This document shows positions 18,472 through 28,200 of a stretch of 64,000 bases of DNA, in pieces. Source of the DNA: Hymenobacter sp. BT559 (lineage in GTDB: Bacteria > Bacteroidota > Bacteroidia > Cytophagales > Hymenobacteraceae); NCBI RefSeq assembly GCF_016427535.1, contig NZ_JAELXV010000002.1:977865-1041864 (forward strand), in the 5' to 3' direction. The notes beneath the pieces are model-generated. The model made no database searches and had not been told where the DNA came from. It was given only the letters and a program-made list of their open reading frames with translations. The position numbers were made by a program, and so were the translations under genes. Within the stretch, counting starts at the first letter, position 1; the number at the start of each line of letters is the position of its first letter.

Positions 18472-18480
18472 GCAAAGGTA
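18472..18480 (-). promoter_or_regulatory. Promoter -7 box of rpsT
   Basis: The minus strand reads TACCTTTGC, a perfect TAnnTTTGC box, about 60 bp before the rpsT ATG. No clear TTG -33 element was found. Confidence 0.6.
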
Positions 18481-18615
18481 ATAAGAATACTTAGCTTATC
18501 CTAGTGTTGGCTAAAAATGGCGCGCAGGAACACCCGCAAAATCTGCCGTGCCACAAGACGGCTTACGTAAGCTCACCCAGTATAAATGGACCTAGGGCGT
18601 AATTTTGCGGGGGTA

Positions 18616-19599
18616 ATGCCGTTAGTTGCTACCTCCGCTTATCGTCCGTCACCGCTATTGTTCAGCGGCCACCTTCAGACTATCGTGCCCAGCACGCTGC
18701 GGCGGGTGCCGGAAGTAGCCTACCGGCGCGAGCGGCTTGAACTGCCAGATGGCGATTTTCTGGACCTAGACTGGTCGCTGGCTCAGTCCGCACGAGCCCA
18801 GAAGCTAGGTATCATCTCGCATGGCCTGGAGGGCGATAGCAACCGGCCTTACGTGCGGGGCATGGCGCGCGCCCTCAACCAAGCCGGATTCGACGCCCTA
18901 GGGTGGAATTATCGGGGCTGCAGCGGCGAAACCAACCGCTTGCTGCGCTCTTACCACTTAGGCGATACGGGCGACCTCGCCGCTGTGGTTCGCTACGCCA
19001 TCGAGGCGCAAGGCTATGAGGAAGTGGTGCTTACGGGGTTTTCGGCCGGGGGCAACGTTACGCTGAAATACTTGGGCGAACAGCCGGCCCAGGTGCCACC
19101 GCAAGTGCGCCGAGCGGCCGTGTTCTCCGTGCCTACCGACCTTAAAGCAAGCTCGCTGCACATTAGCCGGTGGCAAAATCATATTTACCTGCGCCGCTTT
19201 ATGGCGTCGCTCCGCAATAAGATGCGCGAGAAAGCGGCGTATTTGCCGGGGCAGCTCGACTTAGCGGAGCTGGACACCCTGCGCGATTTTCCGCAGTTTG
19301 ATGAGCGCTATACGGCGCCGCTACACGGTTTTGCCTCGGCCGACGACTACTATGCGCACGCTGCCTCGGGACAATATTTAGCTACTATCCAAATTCCGAC
19401 ATTGCTGGTCAATGCGTTGAACGACCCCTTTTTGCCGGCTTCGTGCTACCCTAGGGACGTGGCGGCGGCCAGCGACTGCTTTTTTCTGGAAACGCCCCTG
19501 GCCGGTGGGCACGTGGGCTTTGCCGAGGGGGCGCCTAGTGGCAGGTACTACTCAGAGCGGCGAGCGGTTGACTTCTTTACGCGGGCTGTGTCCGGCTAG
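18616..19599 (+). CDS. YheT-family alpha/beta hydrolase
   Basis: 327 residues from ATG 18616. The nucleophile elbow is TGFSAGGNVTLKYLGE (Ser near 143), the early motif is ISHGLEGDSNRPYVRGMA, and the oxyanion/acid-base part is NALNDPFLP and GGHVGFAEG (His). The family (COG0429) contains putative hydrolases of unknown substrate. An ATG at 18586 adds ten residues, but a TAATTTTGC promoter box (18600-18608) lies between the two, so 18616 is preferred and the leader would be very short. Confidence 0.88.
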   Translation: MPLVATSAYRPSPLLFSGHLQTIVPSTLRRVPEVAYRRERLELPDGDFLDLDWSLAQSARAQKLGIISHGLEGDSNRPYVRGMARALNQAGFDALGWNYRGCSGETNRLLRSYHLGDTGDLAAVVRYAIEAQGYEEVVLTGFSAGGNVTLKYLGEQPAQVPPQVRRAAVFSVPTDLKASSLHISRWQNHIYLRRFMASLRNKMREKAAYLPGQLDLAELDTLRDFPQFDERYTAPLHGFASADDYYAHAASGQYLATIQIPTLLVNALNDPFLPASCYPRDVAAASDCFFLETPLAGGHVGFAEGAPSGRYYSERRAVDFFTRAVSG

Positions 19600-19604
19600 C
19601 AAAA

Positions 19605-19645
19605 GAGCCCGGACAAGCAACCTATGCGGTTGCTTGTCCGGGCTC
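19605..19645. terminator. Strong bidirectional terminator
   Basis: An 18-bp perfect stem (GAGCCCGGACAAGCAACC and complement, loop TATGC) is flanked by AAAA on both sides. It lies between the convergent hydrolase and cupin genes. Confidence 0.88.
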
Positions 19646-19664
19646 AAAACTTAAAGGCCGACGC

Positions 19665-19976
19665 TTATTTGGCGGGCGGCGAAGTGGCTTCTACAGCCGA
19701 GAAGGTTTCTAGAATTTTATAGGTATGCGAGGCACCCTGGGGCACGAGATACGACGAGCCGGGCTCCAGCGTCGTCACGTTGCCTTCGAGGTGTAGCTCG
19801 GCGCGGCCTTTGAGCACGTAGCCCACCGTTTCGTAGGGGCGGTTGCTGAGGGGCTTGGGCTCGCCGGGTTGCTCATCTTCCCAGAGGCGCAGGGCCACGT
19901 GGTGGCCAGCGGCCAGTTTTTTTTCACCTTGGTCGCCAGCGGGCGCGTCGGCAGCGTTGATGTTGGTGGTTGACAT
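19665..19976 (-). CDS. Cupin domain protein
   Basis: 103 residues from ATG 19976; the frame upstream to 20042 has no coding character. The sequence (VGYVLKGRAELHLEGNVTTLEPGSSYLVPQGASHTYKIL) is a single-domain cupin barrel with the G(X)5HXH motif degenerate in the first half (LKGRAELHLEG) and a His in the second (GASHTY). Small cupins bind metal or sugar ligands; the role here is unknown. Confidence 0.8.
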   Translation of the reverse strand: MSTTNINAADAPAGDQGEKKLAAGHHVALRLWEDEQPGEPKPLSNRPYETVGYVLKGRAELHLEGNVTTLEPGSSYLVPQGASHTYKILETFSAVEATSPPAK

Positions 19977-20184
19977 AGAAGCAGTAAACGGAGCAGTACT
20001 CCGTAGTGTAAGGAAAAAGAAACGCGGAGAGCCGCTCCGCACGGTACTGGCTGGCTAACGCAGGGGATGGGGCTACGGTTGTGATAAACCTTCAGGTAAG
20101 CTACTGGTTGAAATGCCAGCCGGTAACGGCGCGTGATGTATACTTGCCGCCGAGTTACCTAGTCTTCTCACTCATGATTCTGCC

Positions 20185-21027
20185 GTGTCCACTGCCGTCG
20201 CCGAACGATTTGCTGCGCAATTGGCACAGGCCCACGCGGCCGTGCCCGCCGCCCTGCCCGGCCCGGCCTTTTGCGCCCTGGCCGAGCAAGTACTAGGCCT
20301 TCTATTTCCGGAGCGCGCTGCCCGGCCGCTAGCTAGTGCCGATGCCATTGCGGCTACGTTCTACCAGCTACAATCGGAATTAACCGAATTGCTGGCTCTG
20401 ATGCCCGAGTTGCCGGCCGCCCCGGCCGAATTGGCCAGTACTTTATTTTCACAACTGCCGCTGCTGCGCGAGGCGCTCTTGCGCGACGCGGCTGCCACCC
20501 TGGCTGCCGACCCCGCTGCCCAAGGCATGGCCGAGGTAATAAGCTCTTATCCTGGGTTCTACGCTACGGCTATGCATCGGCTGGCGCACGCCCTGCACCT
20601 GCGCGGCGTGCCCCGCCTGCCCCGCATGCTGAGCGAGTATGCGCACCGCCAAACCGGCATTGATATTCACCCCGGGGCGCGCATTGGCACTGCTTTTTGC
20701 ATTGACCACGGCACGGGCATCGTCATTGGCGAAACGGCCCACATTGGGGCGCACGTGCAGATATACCAGGGCGTGACCCTAGGGGCGCTCAGCGTGACTA
20801 AAAACCAACAGGGCCTCAAGCGCCACCCCACCATCGAGGACCACGTGGTGATTTATGCCAATGCGACCATCCTAGGGGGCAGCACCGTGATTGGTACGCG
20901 CAGCATCATCGGCGGCAACGTGTGGCTGACCGAGAGCGTGCCGTCGCACTCGCGCGTGTACCACCGGGCGCAGCTGCACATGGCGCGCCAAGATGACCCT
21001 GCCGGTGAATTGATGTTTGTTATTTAG
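20185..21027 (+). CDS. cysE: Serine O-acetyltransferase
   Basis: 280 residues from GTG 20185; the nearby ATG at 20174 is in another frame. An N-terminal helical domain is followed by left-handed beta-helix hexapeptide repeats ([44 protein letters not shown] and GVTLG typical of SAT; written here as linked short motifs). It acetylates serine with acetyl-CoA; the product feeds cysteine synthase, whose gene cysK follows 91 bp downstream. Confidence 0.93.
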   Translation: MSTAVAERFAAQLAQAHAAVPAALPGPAFCALAEQVLGLLFPERAARPLASADAIAATFYQLQSELTELLALMPELPAAPAELASTLFSQLPLLREALLRDAAATLAADPAAQGMAEVISSYPGFYATAMHRLAHALHLRGVPRLPRMLSEYAHRQTGIDIHPGARIGTAFCIDHGTGIVIGETAHIGAHVQIYQGVTLGALSVTKNQQGLKRHPTIEDHVVIYANATILGGSTVIGTRSIIGGNVWLTESVPSHSRVYHRAQLHMARQDDPAGELMFVI

Positions 21028-21034
21028 TTTCTTG

Positions 21035-21064
21035 GCTATTAGCGCCTAGCTGTTAGCTAATAGC
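21035..21064. terminator. Weak hairpin between cysE and cysK
   Basis: A 9-bp stem (GCTATTAGC with GCTAATAGC) is followed by ATCCTTTTATT. Similar TAGCTAATAGC words recur at about 15495-15590 and 54530-54556, so it may be part of a short dispersed repeat instead. Confidence 0.4.
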
Positions 21065-21118
21065 ATCCTTTTATTCCACCCAAAAAAGCTGCCAGTTGAT
21101 AGCTGATAGTTCAGACCA

Positions 21119-22045
21119 ATGAAAGCTAATTCCATTCTCGACGTTATCGGCAACACGCCGTTGGTCAAACTCAACAAAATTTTTGCCGCCGAGCGGCCCG
21201 ACGTAGAAGTGTGGATAAAGCTAGAGCGCCAAAACCCCGGCGGCTCTATCAAAGACCGCATTGCGCTGAGCATGATAGAGCAGGCCGAAAAAGATGGCAT
21301 TCTGACCAAGGATAGCACCATTGTGGAGCCTACCTCGGGCAACACGGGCGTGGGCTTGGCCTTGGTGGCGGCTGTGAAAGGCTACAAAATCACGCTGGTG
21401 ATGCCCGAAAGCATGAGCATCGAGCGCCGCCGCCTGATGTCGGCCTATGGCGCTAACCTAGAGTTGACGCCTCGCGAGCAGGGTATGAAAGGCGCCATTG
21501 CCAAAGCCCAAGAACTGGTAGACACCACGCCGGGCGCTTGGATGCCCATGCAGTTTTCGAACGAGGCCAACATCAAAATCCACGTCGAAACGACAGCCCA
21601 GGAGATTTTGCGCGATGCTCCGGAAGGCGGCTTCGACTTTCACATCACGGGTGTGGGCACGGGCGGCCACCTCACGGGTGTGACGGAGGTGTTAAAGCCC
21701 CTGTTCCCAAACATGAAAACCTACGCTGTGGAGCCCGAACTGTCGCCCGTTATCAGCGGCGGCGCCCCGGGGCCGCACCCCATCCAGGGCATCGGCGCCG
21801 GCTTTATTCCGGATAACCTGCACCGCGATTTGCTGGACGGCACCATTCAGGTAAGCCGCGACGAGGCGTTCGAAATGGCCCGCCGCGCCGCCACCGAAGA
21901 GGGCATTTTGTGCGGTATCTCGTCGGGCGCTTCGTTGGCCGCCGTGGCCAAAAAGCTGGCCGAAGTGCCGCAGGGCGGTAAGGTCCTCACCTTCTGCTAC
22001 GACACCGGCGAGCGCTACTTGTCTGTAGAAGGCTTGTTTGTGTAG
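21119..22045 (+). CDS. cysK: Cysteine synthase A
   Basis: 308 residues. The PLP lysine lies in [12 protein letters not shown] (Lys45); the substrate loop is [12 protein letters not shown], and [11 protein letters not shown] binds the PLP phosphate. It makes cysteine from O-acetylserine and sulfide, and CysE upstream supplies its substrate. A strong terminator follows, so cysE-cysK form a unit. Confidence 0.97.
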   Translation: MKANSILDVIGNTPLVKLNKIFAAERPDVEVWIKLERQNPGGSIKDRIALSMIEQAEKDGILTKDSTIVEPTSGNTGVGLALVAAVKGYKITLVMPESMSIERRRLMSAYGANLELTPREQGMKGAIAKAQELVDTTPGAWMPMQFSNEANIKIHVETTAQEILRDAPEGGFDFHITGVGTGGHLTGVTEVLKPLFPNMKTYAVEPELSPVISGGAPGPHPIQGIGAGFIPDNLHRDLLDGTIQVSRDEAFEMARRAATEEGILCGISSGASLAAVAKKLAEVPQGGKVLTFCYDTGERYLSVEGLFV

Positions 22046-22090
22046 CACCTAGGGCGCTGTTTTGCGCAGCGTAGCGACTAATCAATGAAA

Positions 22091-22125
22091 AGCGGGACTG
22101 GCAACAGTCCCGCTTTTTCTTTTTT
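22091..22125 (+). terminator. Intrinsic terminator of cysK
   Basis: A 10-bp stem (AGCGGGACTG, loop GCAA, CAGTCCCGCT) runs into TTTTCTTTTTT. Its presence shows that the next gene cannot start at the upstream in-frame ATG 22085. Confidence 0.93.
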
Positions 22126-22138
22126 CGTAAGCGTGCGC

Positions 22139-22927
22139 ATGGAAACTTCTGCTCCCACCGGGCGCTTTTGGCGCTGGCTGCTGCCGCTAGCCGTTGTGGC
22201 TTGCCTCTACGTCAATTACCTGTACAATGCCCACCCGCCCGCTGGGGCCCTCAGCAACGGCGAGATGTCGGCCCGCCACCCCACCTGCCTGACGCCTGCC
22301 GGGTATGCGTTTAGCATTTGGGGTATAATCTTCAGTGGATTAGTCTTATACACTATTTGGCAGCTGCTACCGCAGGCGCAGCGCACGCCGCTGCCGGCCC
22401 GCCTCACACTGGTACTGACGCTGGCCGTACTGGCCACTACCGGCTGGACGCTGGCGTTCAGCTACGAGCTTATCGGGCTGAGCCTGGGCGTGATGCTGAC
22501 GCTGCTAGTGCTGCTGGCGTTGGCTTACGCGCGGGCCCGGCGGCTGGTGCTGGCCGGCGCAGCCCCGGCCTGGCCCACGTGGTTTTTGAGTTTATACTTA
22601 GGCTGGATACTACTGGCCACCGTGCTGAATATAATTTTTGGCTTGCGCGATGCTTTCGGCTGGCAATGGTCGGACAGCGCCACCATCGAGGGCTGCGTGC
22701 AGCTAGCTAAAGTGGCGGGCCTGCTAGCGTTGGTGCTGGCTGTGCGGGGGCACGACCTGCTGCTACCAGTGCCAGTGGCCTGGGGGCTAGTGGGCACCTG
22801 GGTGGCTCAGCGCCAAACCATTCCGCCGGTGGCGGCGGTGGCCCTGACCACGGCTATTCTGCTGGTAGTGTTAGCGCCCCTAGGGGTGTGGATGTGGAAT
22901 AAGCGCCGACCCAAACCGGCTGTGTAG
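22139..22927 (+). CDS. TspO/MBR-like integral membrane protein
   Basis: 262 residues from ATG 22139. It has about seven hydrophobic segments, beginning RWLLPLAVVACLYVNYLY, with LTPAGYAFSIWGIIFSGLVLYTIW and GWTLAFSYELIGLSLGVML. The PAGYAFSIWG motif resembles TspO/MBR relatives (tryptophan-rich sensory proteins), here as a longer Bacteroidota variant. The ligand is unknown. It is followed by tpiA, which has its own promoter. Confidence 0.68.
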   Translation: METSAPTGRFWRWLLPLAVVACLYVNYLYNAHPPAGALSNGEMSARHPTCLTPAGYAFSIWGIIFSGLVLYTIWQLLPQAQRTPLPARLTLVLTLAVLATTGWTLAFSYELIGLSLGVMLTLLVLLALAYARARRLVLAGAAPAWPTWFLSLYLGWILLATVLNIIFGLRDAFGWQWSDSATIEGCVQLAKVAGLLALVLAVRGHDLLLPVPVAWGLVGTWVAQRQTIPPVAAVALTTAILLVVLAPLGVWMWNKRRPKPAV

Positions 22928-22958
22928 GGGAGGGGCGCGCCCGTGCGGCAGCCGGCCG

Positions 22959-22967
22959 TACTTTTGC
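22959..22967 (+). promoter_or_regulatory. Promoter -7 box of tpiA
   Basis: TACTTTTGC matches TAnnTTTGC and lies 33 bp before the tpiA ATG. Confidence 0.6.
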
Positions 22968-23000
22968 CCACTCTTGGTTCTACATTAATCGCTCCACGCA

Positions 23001-23768
23001 ATGCGTCAAAAATTTGTTGCCGGCAACTGGAAAATGAATCTCACCCTGCCCGAGGCGCAGGCCCTGACCTCTGAAATCGTGCAAATGTTGCACGATGAGC
23101 AGCTCGGTGCCAACGCGCCGCAGGTAGTTATCTGCCCGTCGTTTCCGCTGCTGCCCATCGTGGGCCGCCTGCTGAATGAGGGAGGCAACGTGGCCCTAGG
23201 TGCTCAAAACTGCCACCAGAAGGAAAGCGGCGCCTACACCGGCGAAGTATCGGCCAAGCTGCTGCAATCTGTAGGCTGCCAGTACGTTATTTTGGGTCAC
23301 TCGGAGCGTCGCCAGTACTTCCACGAAGACGACGAACTGCTGAGCCAGAAGCTGAAAGCCGCCCTAGGTGCCGGCCTGCGCCCCATTTTCTGCGTAGGCG
23401 AGAGCCTGGAAACCCGTGAGGCAGAAGAGACTTTCGACTTCATCGCCAAGCAGTTGAAAGATGGTTTGTTTCACCTCAGCAACGAGGAGTTTGACAAGGT
23501 GGTCATTGCCTACGAGCCCATCTGGGCTATCGGCACCGGCAAAACGGCTACGACCCAACAGGCACAGGAAGTGCACGCCTTCATCCGGGAGCAAATAGCT
23601 GGCGCCTACGACGCCGAGGCAGCTAACAACACGGCTATCCTCTACGGTGGCTCGTGCAATGCCCAAAACGCCCGCGAGCTATTTAGCCAGCCCGACGTGG
23701 ACGGCGGCCTCATCGGTGGCGCGTCGCTGAAATCGCGTGATTTCGTGACGATTGTGCAATCGTTCTAA
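23001..23768 (+). CDS. tpiA: Triosephosphate isomerase
   Basis: 255 residues. FVAGNWKMNLT (Asn/Lys), VILGHSERRQYF (His) and the catalytic Glu motif AYEPIWAIGTGKTAT are all present, with LYGGSCNAQNA near the phosphate site. It interconverts dihydroxyacetone phosphate and glyceraldehyde 3-phosphate. A large hairpin follows the stop. Confidence 0.98.
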   Translation: MRQKFVAGNWKMNLTLPEAQALTSEIVQMLHDEQLGANAPQVVICPSFPLLPIVGRLLNEGGNVALGAQNCHQKESGAYTGEVSAKLLQSVGCQYVILGHSERRQYFHEDDELLSQKLKAALGAGLRPIFCVGESLETREAEETFDFIAKQLKDGLFHLSNEEFDKVVIAYEPIWAIGTGKTATTQQAQEVHAFIREQIAGAYDAEAANNTAILYGGSCNAQNARELFSQPDVDGGLIGGASLKSRDFVTIVQSF

Positions 23769-23773
23769 GCTTA

Positions 23774-23821
23774 GTTGCGTTCGGCGCCAGCATGTAAGAA
23801 AAGCGTGGCGCCGAACGCAAC
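23774..23821 (+). terminator. Hairpin downstream of tpiA
   Basis: A perfect 16-bp stem (GTTGCGTTCGGCGCCA with complement, 16-nt loop) starts 5 bp after the tpiA stop. It lacks a T run, so it may be a terminator, an mRNA 3' end stabiliser or a repeat. Confidence 0.5.
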
Positions 23822-23881
23822 GTAGGACTAGCATGTAGTTTGCTAAGTCACTGCTTTTAGGCTACTCAGCACCTTGTCGCT

Positions 23882-24235
23882 ATGTTATTCTCCTTTCTGC
23901 TTACGGCGCTGCTTGCCCTGCGTCCGGCTTCGCCGGCGCCGGCCGCCAGTATAGAACCATGTAAAATTTACGGGTCTGTTTATCTCGAAACTGACCCGCG
24001 CCTGCGCAGTAACTGCTTCGCTACGGTGTACATCGAGCCCGAAGAAGCCTTCGCTGACGTGCTTGTGTACCAGGAGAATAACAAGCTGTTTGCCGATAAA
24101 GCTGGCTTGTGGTACCCCGCCGAAAACCGTCAGTTTGCTGATTACAACTTGTTTGTAACGTCCGACCGCAACTTGGCTGAGTTTTCCATTCATTACATCA
24201 AGGTGCGGTCGTTTGCAGGGTGCAAAACGAACTGA
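23882..24235 (+). CDS. Small exported protein, DUF6150-like
   Basis: 117 residues with a signal peptide (MLFSFLLTALLALRPASPAPA). The mature part (CKIYGSVYLETDPRLRSNCFATVYIEPEEAFADVLVYQENNKLFADKAGLWYP; quoted motifs CKIYGSVYLE, ADVLVYQE, LFADKAGLWY) resembles a small Bacteroidota family with repeated ADxxV/FAD strands. Function is unknown. Two or three Cys in the mature protein could form disulfides. Confidence 0.65.
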   Translation: MLFSFLLTALLALRPASPAPAASIEPCKIYGSVYLETDPRLRSNCFATVYIEPEEAFADVLVYQENNKLFADKAGLWYPAENRQFADYNLFVTSDRNLAEFSIHYIKVRSFAGCKTN

Positions 24236-24324
24236 GTTGCCCTAGGTGGCGCCCTTGATGACTTGCGAAGCCAGACAGGAACCTAGGGCTAAAGAGTTGG
24301 ACATTTCCTATAGATTAACAAAGC

Positions 24325-25155
24325 ATGGATTATATAGAGCTGCGGGTGCAAGCCCCGCGCGAGCTGGCTGATATCTTAGTAGCCGAGCTGGGCGAAGTAG
24401 GGTTTGATACGTTTGAGGACAACGACGAAGGCTTTTGTGGCTACACGGGCGAAGGAGAATTTGATGCCGACGCAGTAGCCGAAATCATGAGCCGCTACGA
24501 AGGCATGGGCGAGCTCAGCTATTCGCACCGCATCATCACGCGTCAGAACTGGAATGCTGAGTGGGAGAAGAACTTCCAACCGCTCATCATTGCCGACCGG
24601 GTATCGGTGCGGGCACCTTTCCACCCCAAGCCTGAAGGCGTAGAGTACGACCTAGAAATCATGCCCCGCATGTCGTTTGGCACAGGCCACCACGAAACGA
24701 CCGCCCTCATGATTGAAAATCAGCTGGATATTGACCACCACGGCAAGCGCGTGCTGGACATGGGCTGCGGCACGGGCATTCTGGCTATCATGGCCGAGAT
24801 GCTGGGCGCCCGCCAGGTGCTGGCCGTAGACGTGGAGCCCTGGACCGTAGAAAACGCCCGCGACAACGCCGCTGAGAACAACTGCCGCACCATCGAGTGC
24901 CGCCTAGGTGGGGTGGAAGTGCTGGCTGGTGAAGAACCGTTTGACATCATTTTGGCCAACATCAACCGCAACGTGCTGCTAGAAGACATGCACGCCTACG
25001 CGGCCCTGCTGCCCAGTGGGAAACCAATTTTATTCAGCGGGTTTTATGAGGAAGATTTAGCCAAGATTACGGCCGAGGCTACCCGGCAGGGGCTTCGCTA
25101 CGAGCGTCATCGTGAGCTGCGTAATTGGATTTCTGCTATTTTTACAAAATTGTAG
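24325..25155 (+). CDS. prmA: Ribosomal protein L11 methyltransferase
   Basis: 276 residues. An N-terminal recognition domain (YIELRVQAPRELADILVAELGEVG) is followed by a class I methyltransferase with MPRMSFGTGHHETTALMIE, the SAM loop LDMGCGTGILAIMAE and the catalytic DIILANINRNVLL. It trimethylates L11. It starts 90 bp after the small exported gene and is followed by the giant exported protein. Confidence 0.95.
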   Translation: MDYIELRVQAPRELADILVAELGEVGFDTFEDNDEGFCGYTGEGEFDADAVAEIMSRYEGMGELSYSHRIITRQNWNAEWEKNFQPLIIADRVSVRAPFHPKPEGVEYDLEIMPRMSFGTGHHETTALMIENQLDIDHHGKRVLDMGCGTGILAIMAEMLGARQVLAVDVEPWTVENARDNAAENNCRTIECRLGGVEVLAGEEPFDIILANINRNVLLEDMHAYAALLPSGKPILFSGFYEEDLAKITAEATRQGLRYERHRELRNWISAIFTKL

Positions 25156-25212
25156 GGCGCCGGGCAATTAGGCCAGGCATCCTACTTGCTGCCAGTGCCT
25201 TTGCCCGACCTT

Positions 25213-28200
25213 ATGAAGCGACTTTTCACCGCCGCCTTCTTCACCACTTTTCTGCATTTGCTGCCGGCCGCGGCGCAAACGACCAAGCCGGTTCCTACTC
25301 CACCTGCCACTAAGCCGGTTGTTCCTGCCGATGGGCGCACGCCTAGTGCTGTGCGGCCTGGCCAAGTGACAGTAGCGCAACGCTACAATGGCCACCTGGC
25401 TCCCGACCCTGCGCAGTTTATTGTGGACGTGCGCACCATGCTGCTGGCCACGAATAATGCAGCGGCGCAGGCAATAGGAGAAAAGCTGCGCCAGCTATGG
25501 GGCAGCAACCAGCTGACCAGCACGCAGCAAAGCCGCATTGCGGAGCTGTCGCAGAAAATGCTGGATAAGAAGTTCCGGCCGCTGCCTCACCTCACTACCT
25601 TCTATAGTGCCTTGGTGGGGGGCAAAAACCTGGCGAAGCTCAGCGATGGGCAGGTTGACCAGCTACTGGACGTGCTGAGCCAGTCGCTAGACCGCGACCC
25701 CAACGCTGACACTGAGAAGTTTTTGATATCGACGGCGCGGCTGCTCAATGGCGGCTACCTCTACCGCTCGGGCTTCAACTCGCTGCGTGTAATAGGTGGG
25801 CAGCTTTCTTTTGCGCATAAGGGTGCTGCCACGGAGCCTAGCCCCACGGCCAGCTTTGAGGCAGCGCCCCCAGCTCCGGTGGTCCCCGTGGCAAAGCCTG
25901 CTGCGCCCAAGCCGGCGCCGGCGAAACCCGTGGTGAAAGCCAAGCCTAAGCCAAAAAAACGCGCCAGCGACGGCTGGGACACGGCCGATATGTGGTCGTC
26001 GACGTCAAGCAGCAAGAAAAACGATGGCTGGGGCTCGGCTAACGACGGCTGGGGCACGCCCGTGAAAAAATCGTCTGCCAACGATGGGTGGGGCTCGGCT
26101 AATGATGGCTGGGGAACCCCCGTCAAGAAAAAAGCCCCTGCTAAAACCGTAGCCAAAGCGGCACCAGCCAAGGCGCCAGCGGCGAAGCCCGCCCCTGCGG
26201 CGCCCGTGGCTAAGAATACTGACTTTGACGAGCCGGCACTGCCCTTCACGCCTTCGGCTAGTGCAGCTAACGAGGCATACTACCCACCCGCGGTGAGCGG
26301 CCCGGTGATTGAAATCAAGGATGCCGACTTTGTGATGGGTACGGCGGGCGACTCTATTGTGCTGCGCAAGGTGAGTGGCATGGCCGCCCCGCTTAGCTCG
26401 CGCCTCGTAGCCACGGGCGGCCAGGTAGCCTGGACTATCAAGAACAACCCCGTAACGGCCGACCTAGGGCCGTTCGATTTTGATTTGAGCAAGGCGGAGT
26501 TCACGGCTCAGCCGGTTACGCTCACCTATCCTTACCTGCTCGAAGCCCCCGTGAAAGGGGCGCTGAGCTACAAGAGTCTGCGCCGCAAGCCAGCTACCGG
26601 CGATACGGGCTACCCTAGGTTTATATCGCTCACCAACGATGCCCGTCTCAAGAACATGGGCGAAGGTATCAAATACCAAGGCGGTGTATCTATCTCGGGG
26701 GCGCGGCTGCTGTCGGCCGCGCTCGATGGCTCGCTGGCTAACATCCGGGTAAGCCAGGATGGCAAGCTGCGCTTTCGGGCCGCTTCGCGCAGCTACGTGC
26801 TCGGCGATTCTATTATCACGGCCAGCCGGGCGGCGGTGGCGATGTACGAGAGCGACCACGACTCGATTACGCACCCCGGCGTGGAGCTGAAATACCTCAA
26901 GGGCAAGCAAAAGCTGCAGCTGCTGCAAGAGCAGGGTACCTATCGCAAGACGCCCTATTCGGACTCGTACCACCAGGTAGACGTGCGAGCCGAAATGCTT
27001 GTGTGGAACCTGCGCGAGCCCAAGATTGACTTTAGCATCTTCACCTCGCCCAAGCAGGTGTCGGCCGATTTTGAGAGCAAGAACTTCTTCTCTAACACGC
27101 GCTATCAGCAACTCAAAAGCATCAACCACCTGCACCCGTTGCAGATGCTGCTGGGCTACAGCCAGAACCACGGCAAAACCATGACCATGTCGGTGCGTGA
27201 GGTGGCCGAGGAAGTAAAGATTCCGGAGGCCAACCTACGCTCGGCCGTGGTGAGCCTAGCCCGCGATGGCTACGTAGATGTGCAGCCGCAAAACGGGATA
27301 GTGACCATCTTGCCCAAAGGCCGCCATTATGTGGGCGCCGCCCGCGAGAAAAAGGATTTCGACCACATCGCGATTAAATCCTTAACGGGTTCGGGCCGCT
27401 CGGCCACACTCAACTTGGCTTCAGACCAGCTGTTGGTGCGGGGCGTTGAGCAGTTCAGCTTTTCCGACGACTCGGCGGCCGTGGTAGTGCGGCCCGATAG
27501 TGGCGTGGTGCGCCTAGGTCGCAACCGGACCATTAAGTTTAATGGACGTGTGATAGCCTCGGCGTACCGGTTTAAGGGACGCGATTTTCAGTTCGACTAC
27601 GACGGGTACTACATCGACATGCCGCATATCGACTCGCTAACGATTCGTAGCAAGTCGACCAAAAAAGCAACTGGCAACGAGCGCCGTCCTAGCGACTTCA
27701 CCCTGACCAATAAGAACAATTCGCAAAGCGGGCGCCTCTTTTTGAACGACCCCAAAAACCGCTCGGGCCGCAAGAAGCTGGGTAATTTCCCGTCGTTTAA
27801 CTCGACGTCAGGTGCCTACGTGTACTTCAACAAGCCCGATGTCCTAGGTGGGGCCTACGACTCTACTACGTACTTCGACGTGCCGCCCTTCAAGTTTGAC
27901 TCGATGGGTACGAGCAAGTCGCGGGCGGGCTTTGTGGGCATGTTCCACAGCAAAGCCCTGCCACCCATCAAAACGGCGCTGACTACGCAAGAAGATGGTT
28001 CACTGGGTTTTGTTCATATTGTGCCGACTGGTGGGTACGCGCTTTACAAAGGCAAGGGACGCTTGTCGGCTGGGGCTAAGGTGCACCTCAATGCCCAGGG
28101 CTTGCAGTCAAACGGCACTGTAACCTACCTAGGGGCCACCATGCAAAGCGACCGGTTTGTGATGTACGGCGACTCGCTTACGGGTGAGGGCAAGGCGGGT

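Noticed and set aside
20043..20184. Possible riboswitch or attenuator before cysE
   Set aside because: No conserved fold or hairpin series could be seen; only AT/GC-mixed spacer.
22085..22138. Upstream start for the TspO-like gene
   Set aside because: The region is the cysK terminator.
26020..26133. Possible CRISPR-like direct repeats
   Set aside because: Only two 60-bp units without unique spacers, in frame within a coding gene.
25761..26249. Minus-strand frame opposite the linker of the giant protein
   Set aside because: Low-complexity Gly/Ala/Phe sequence that mirrors the Pro/Ala/Lys linker and NDGWG repeats of the sense frame.
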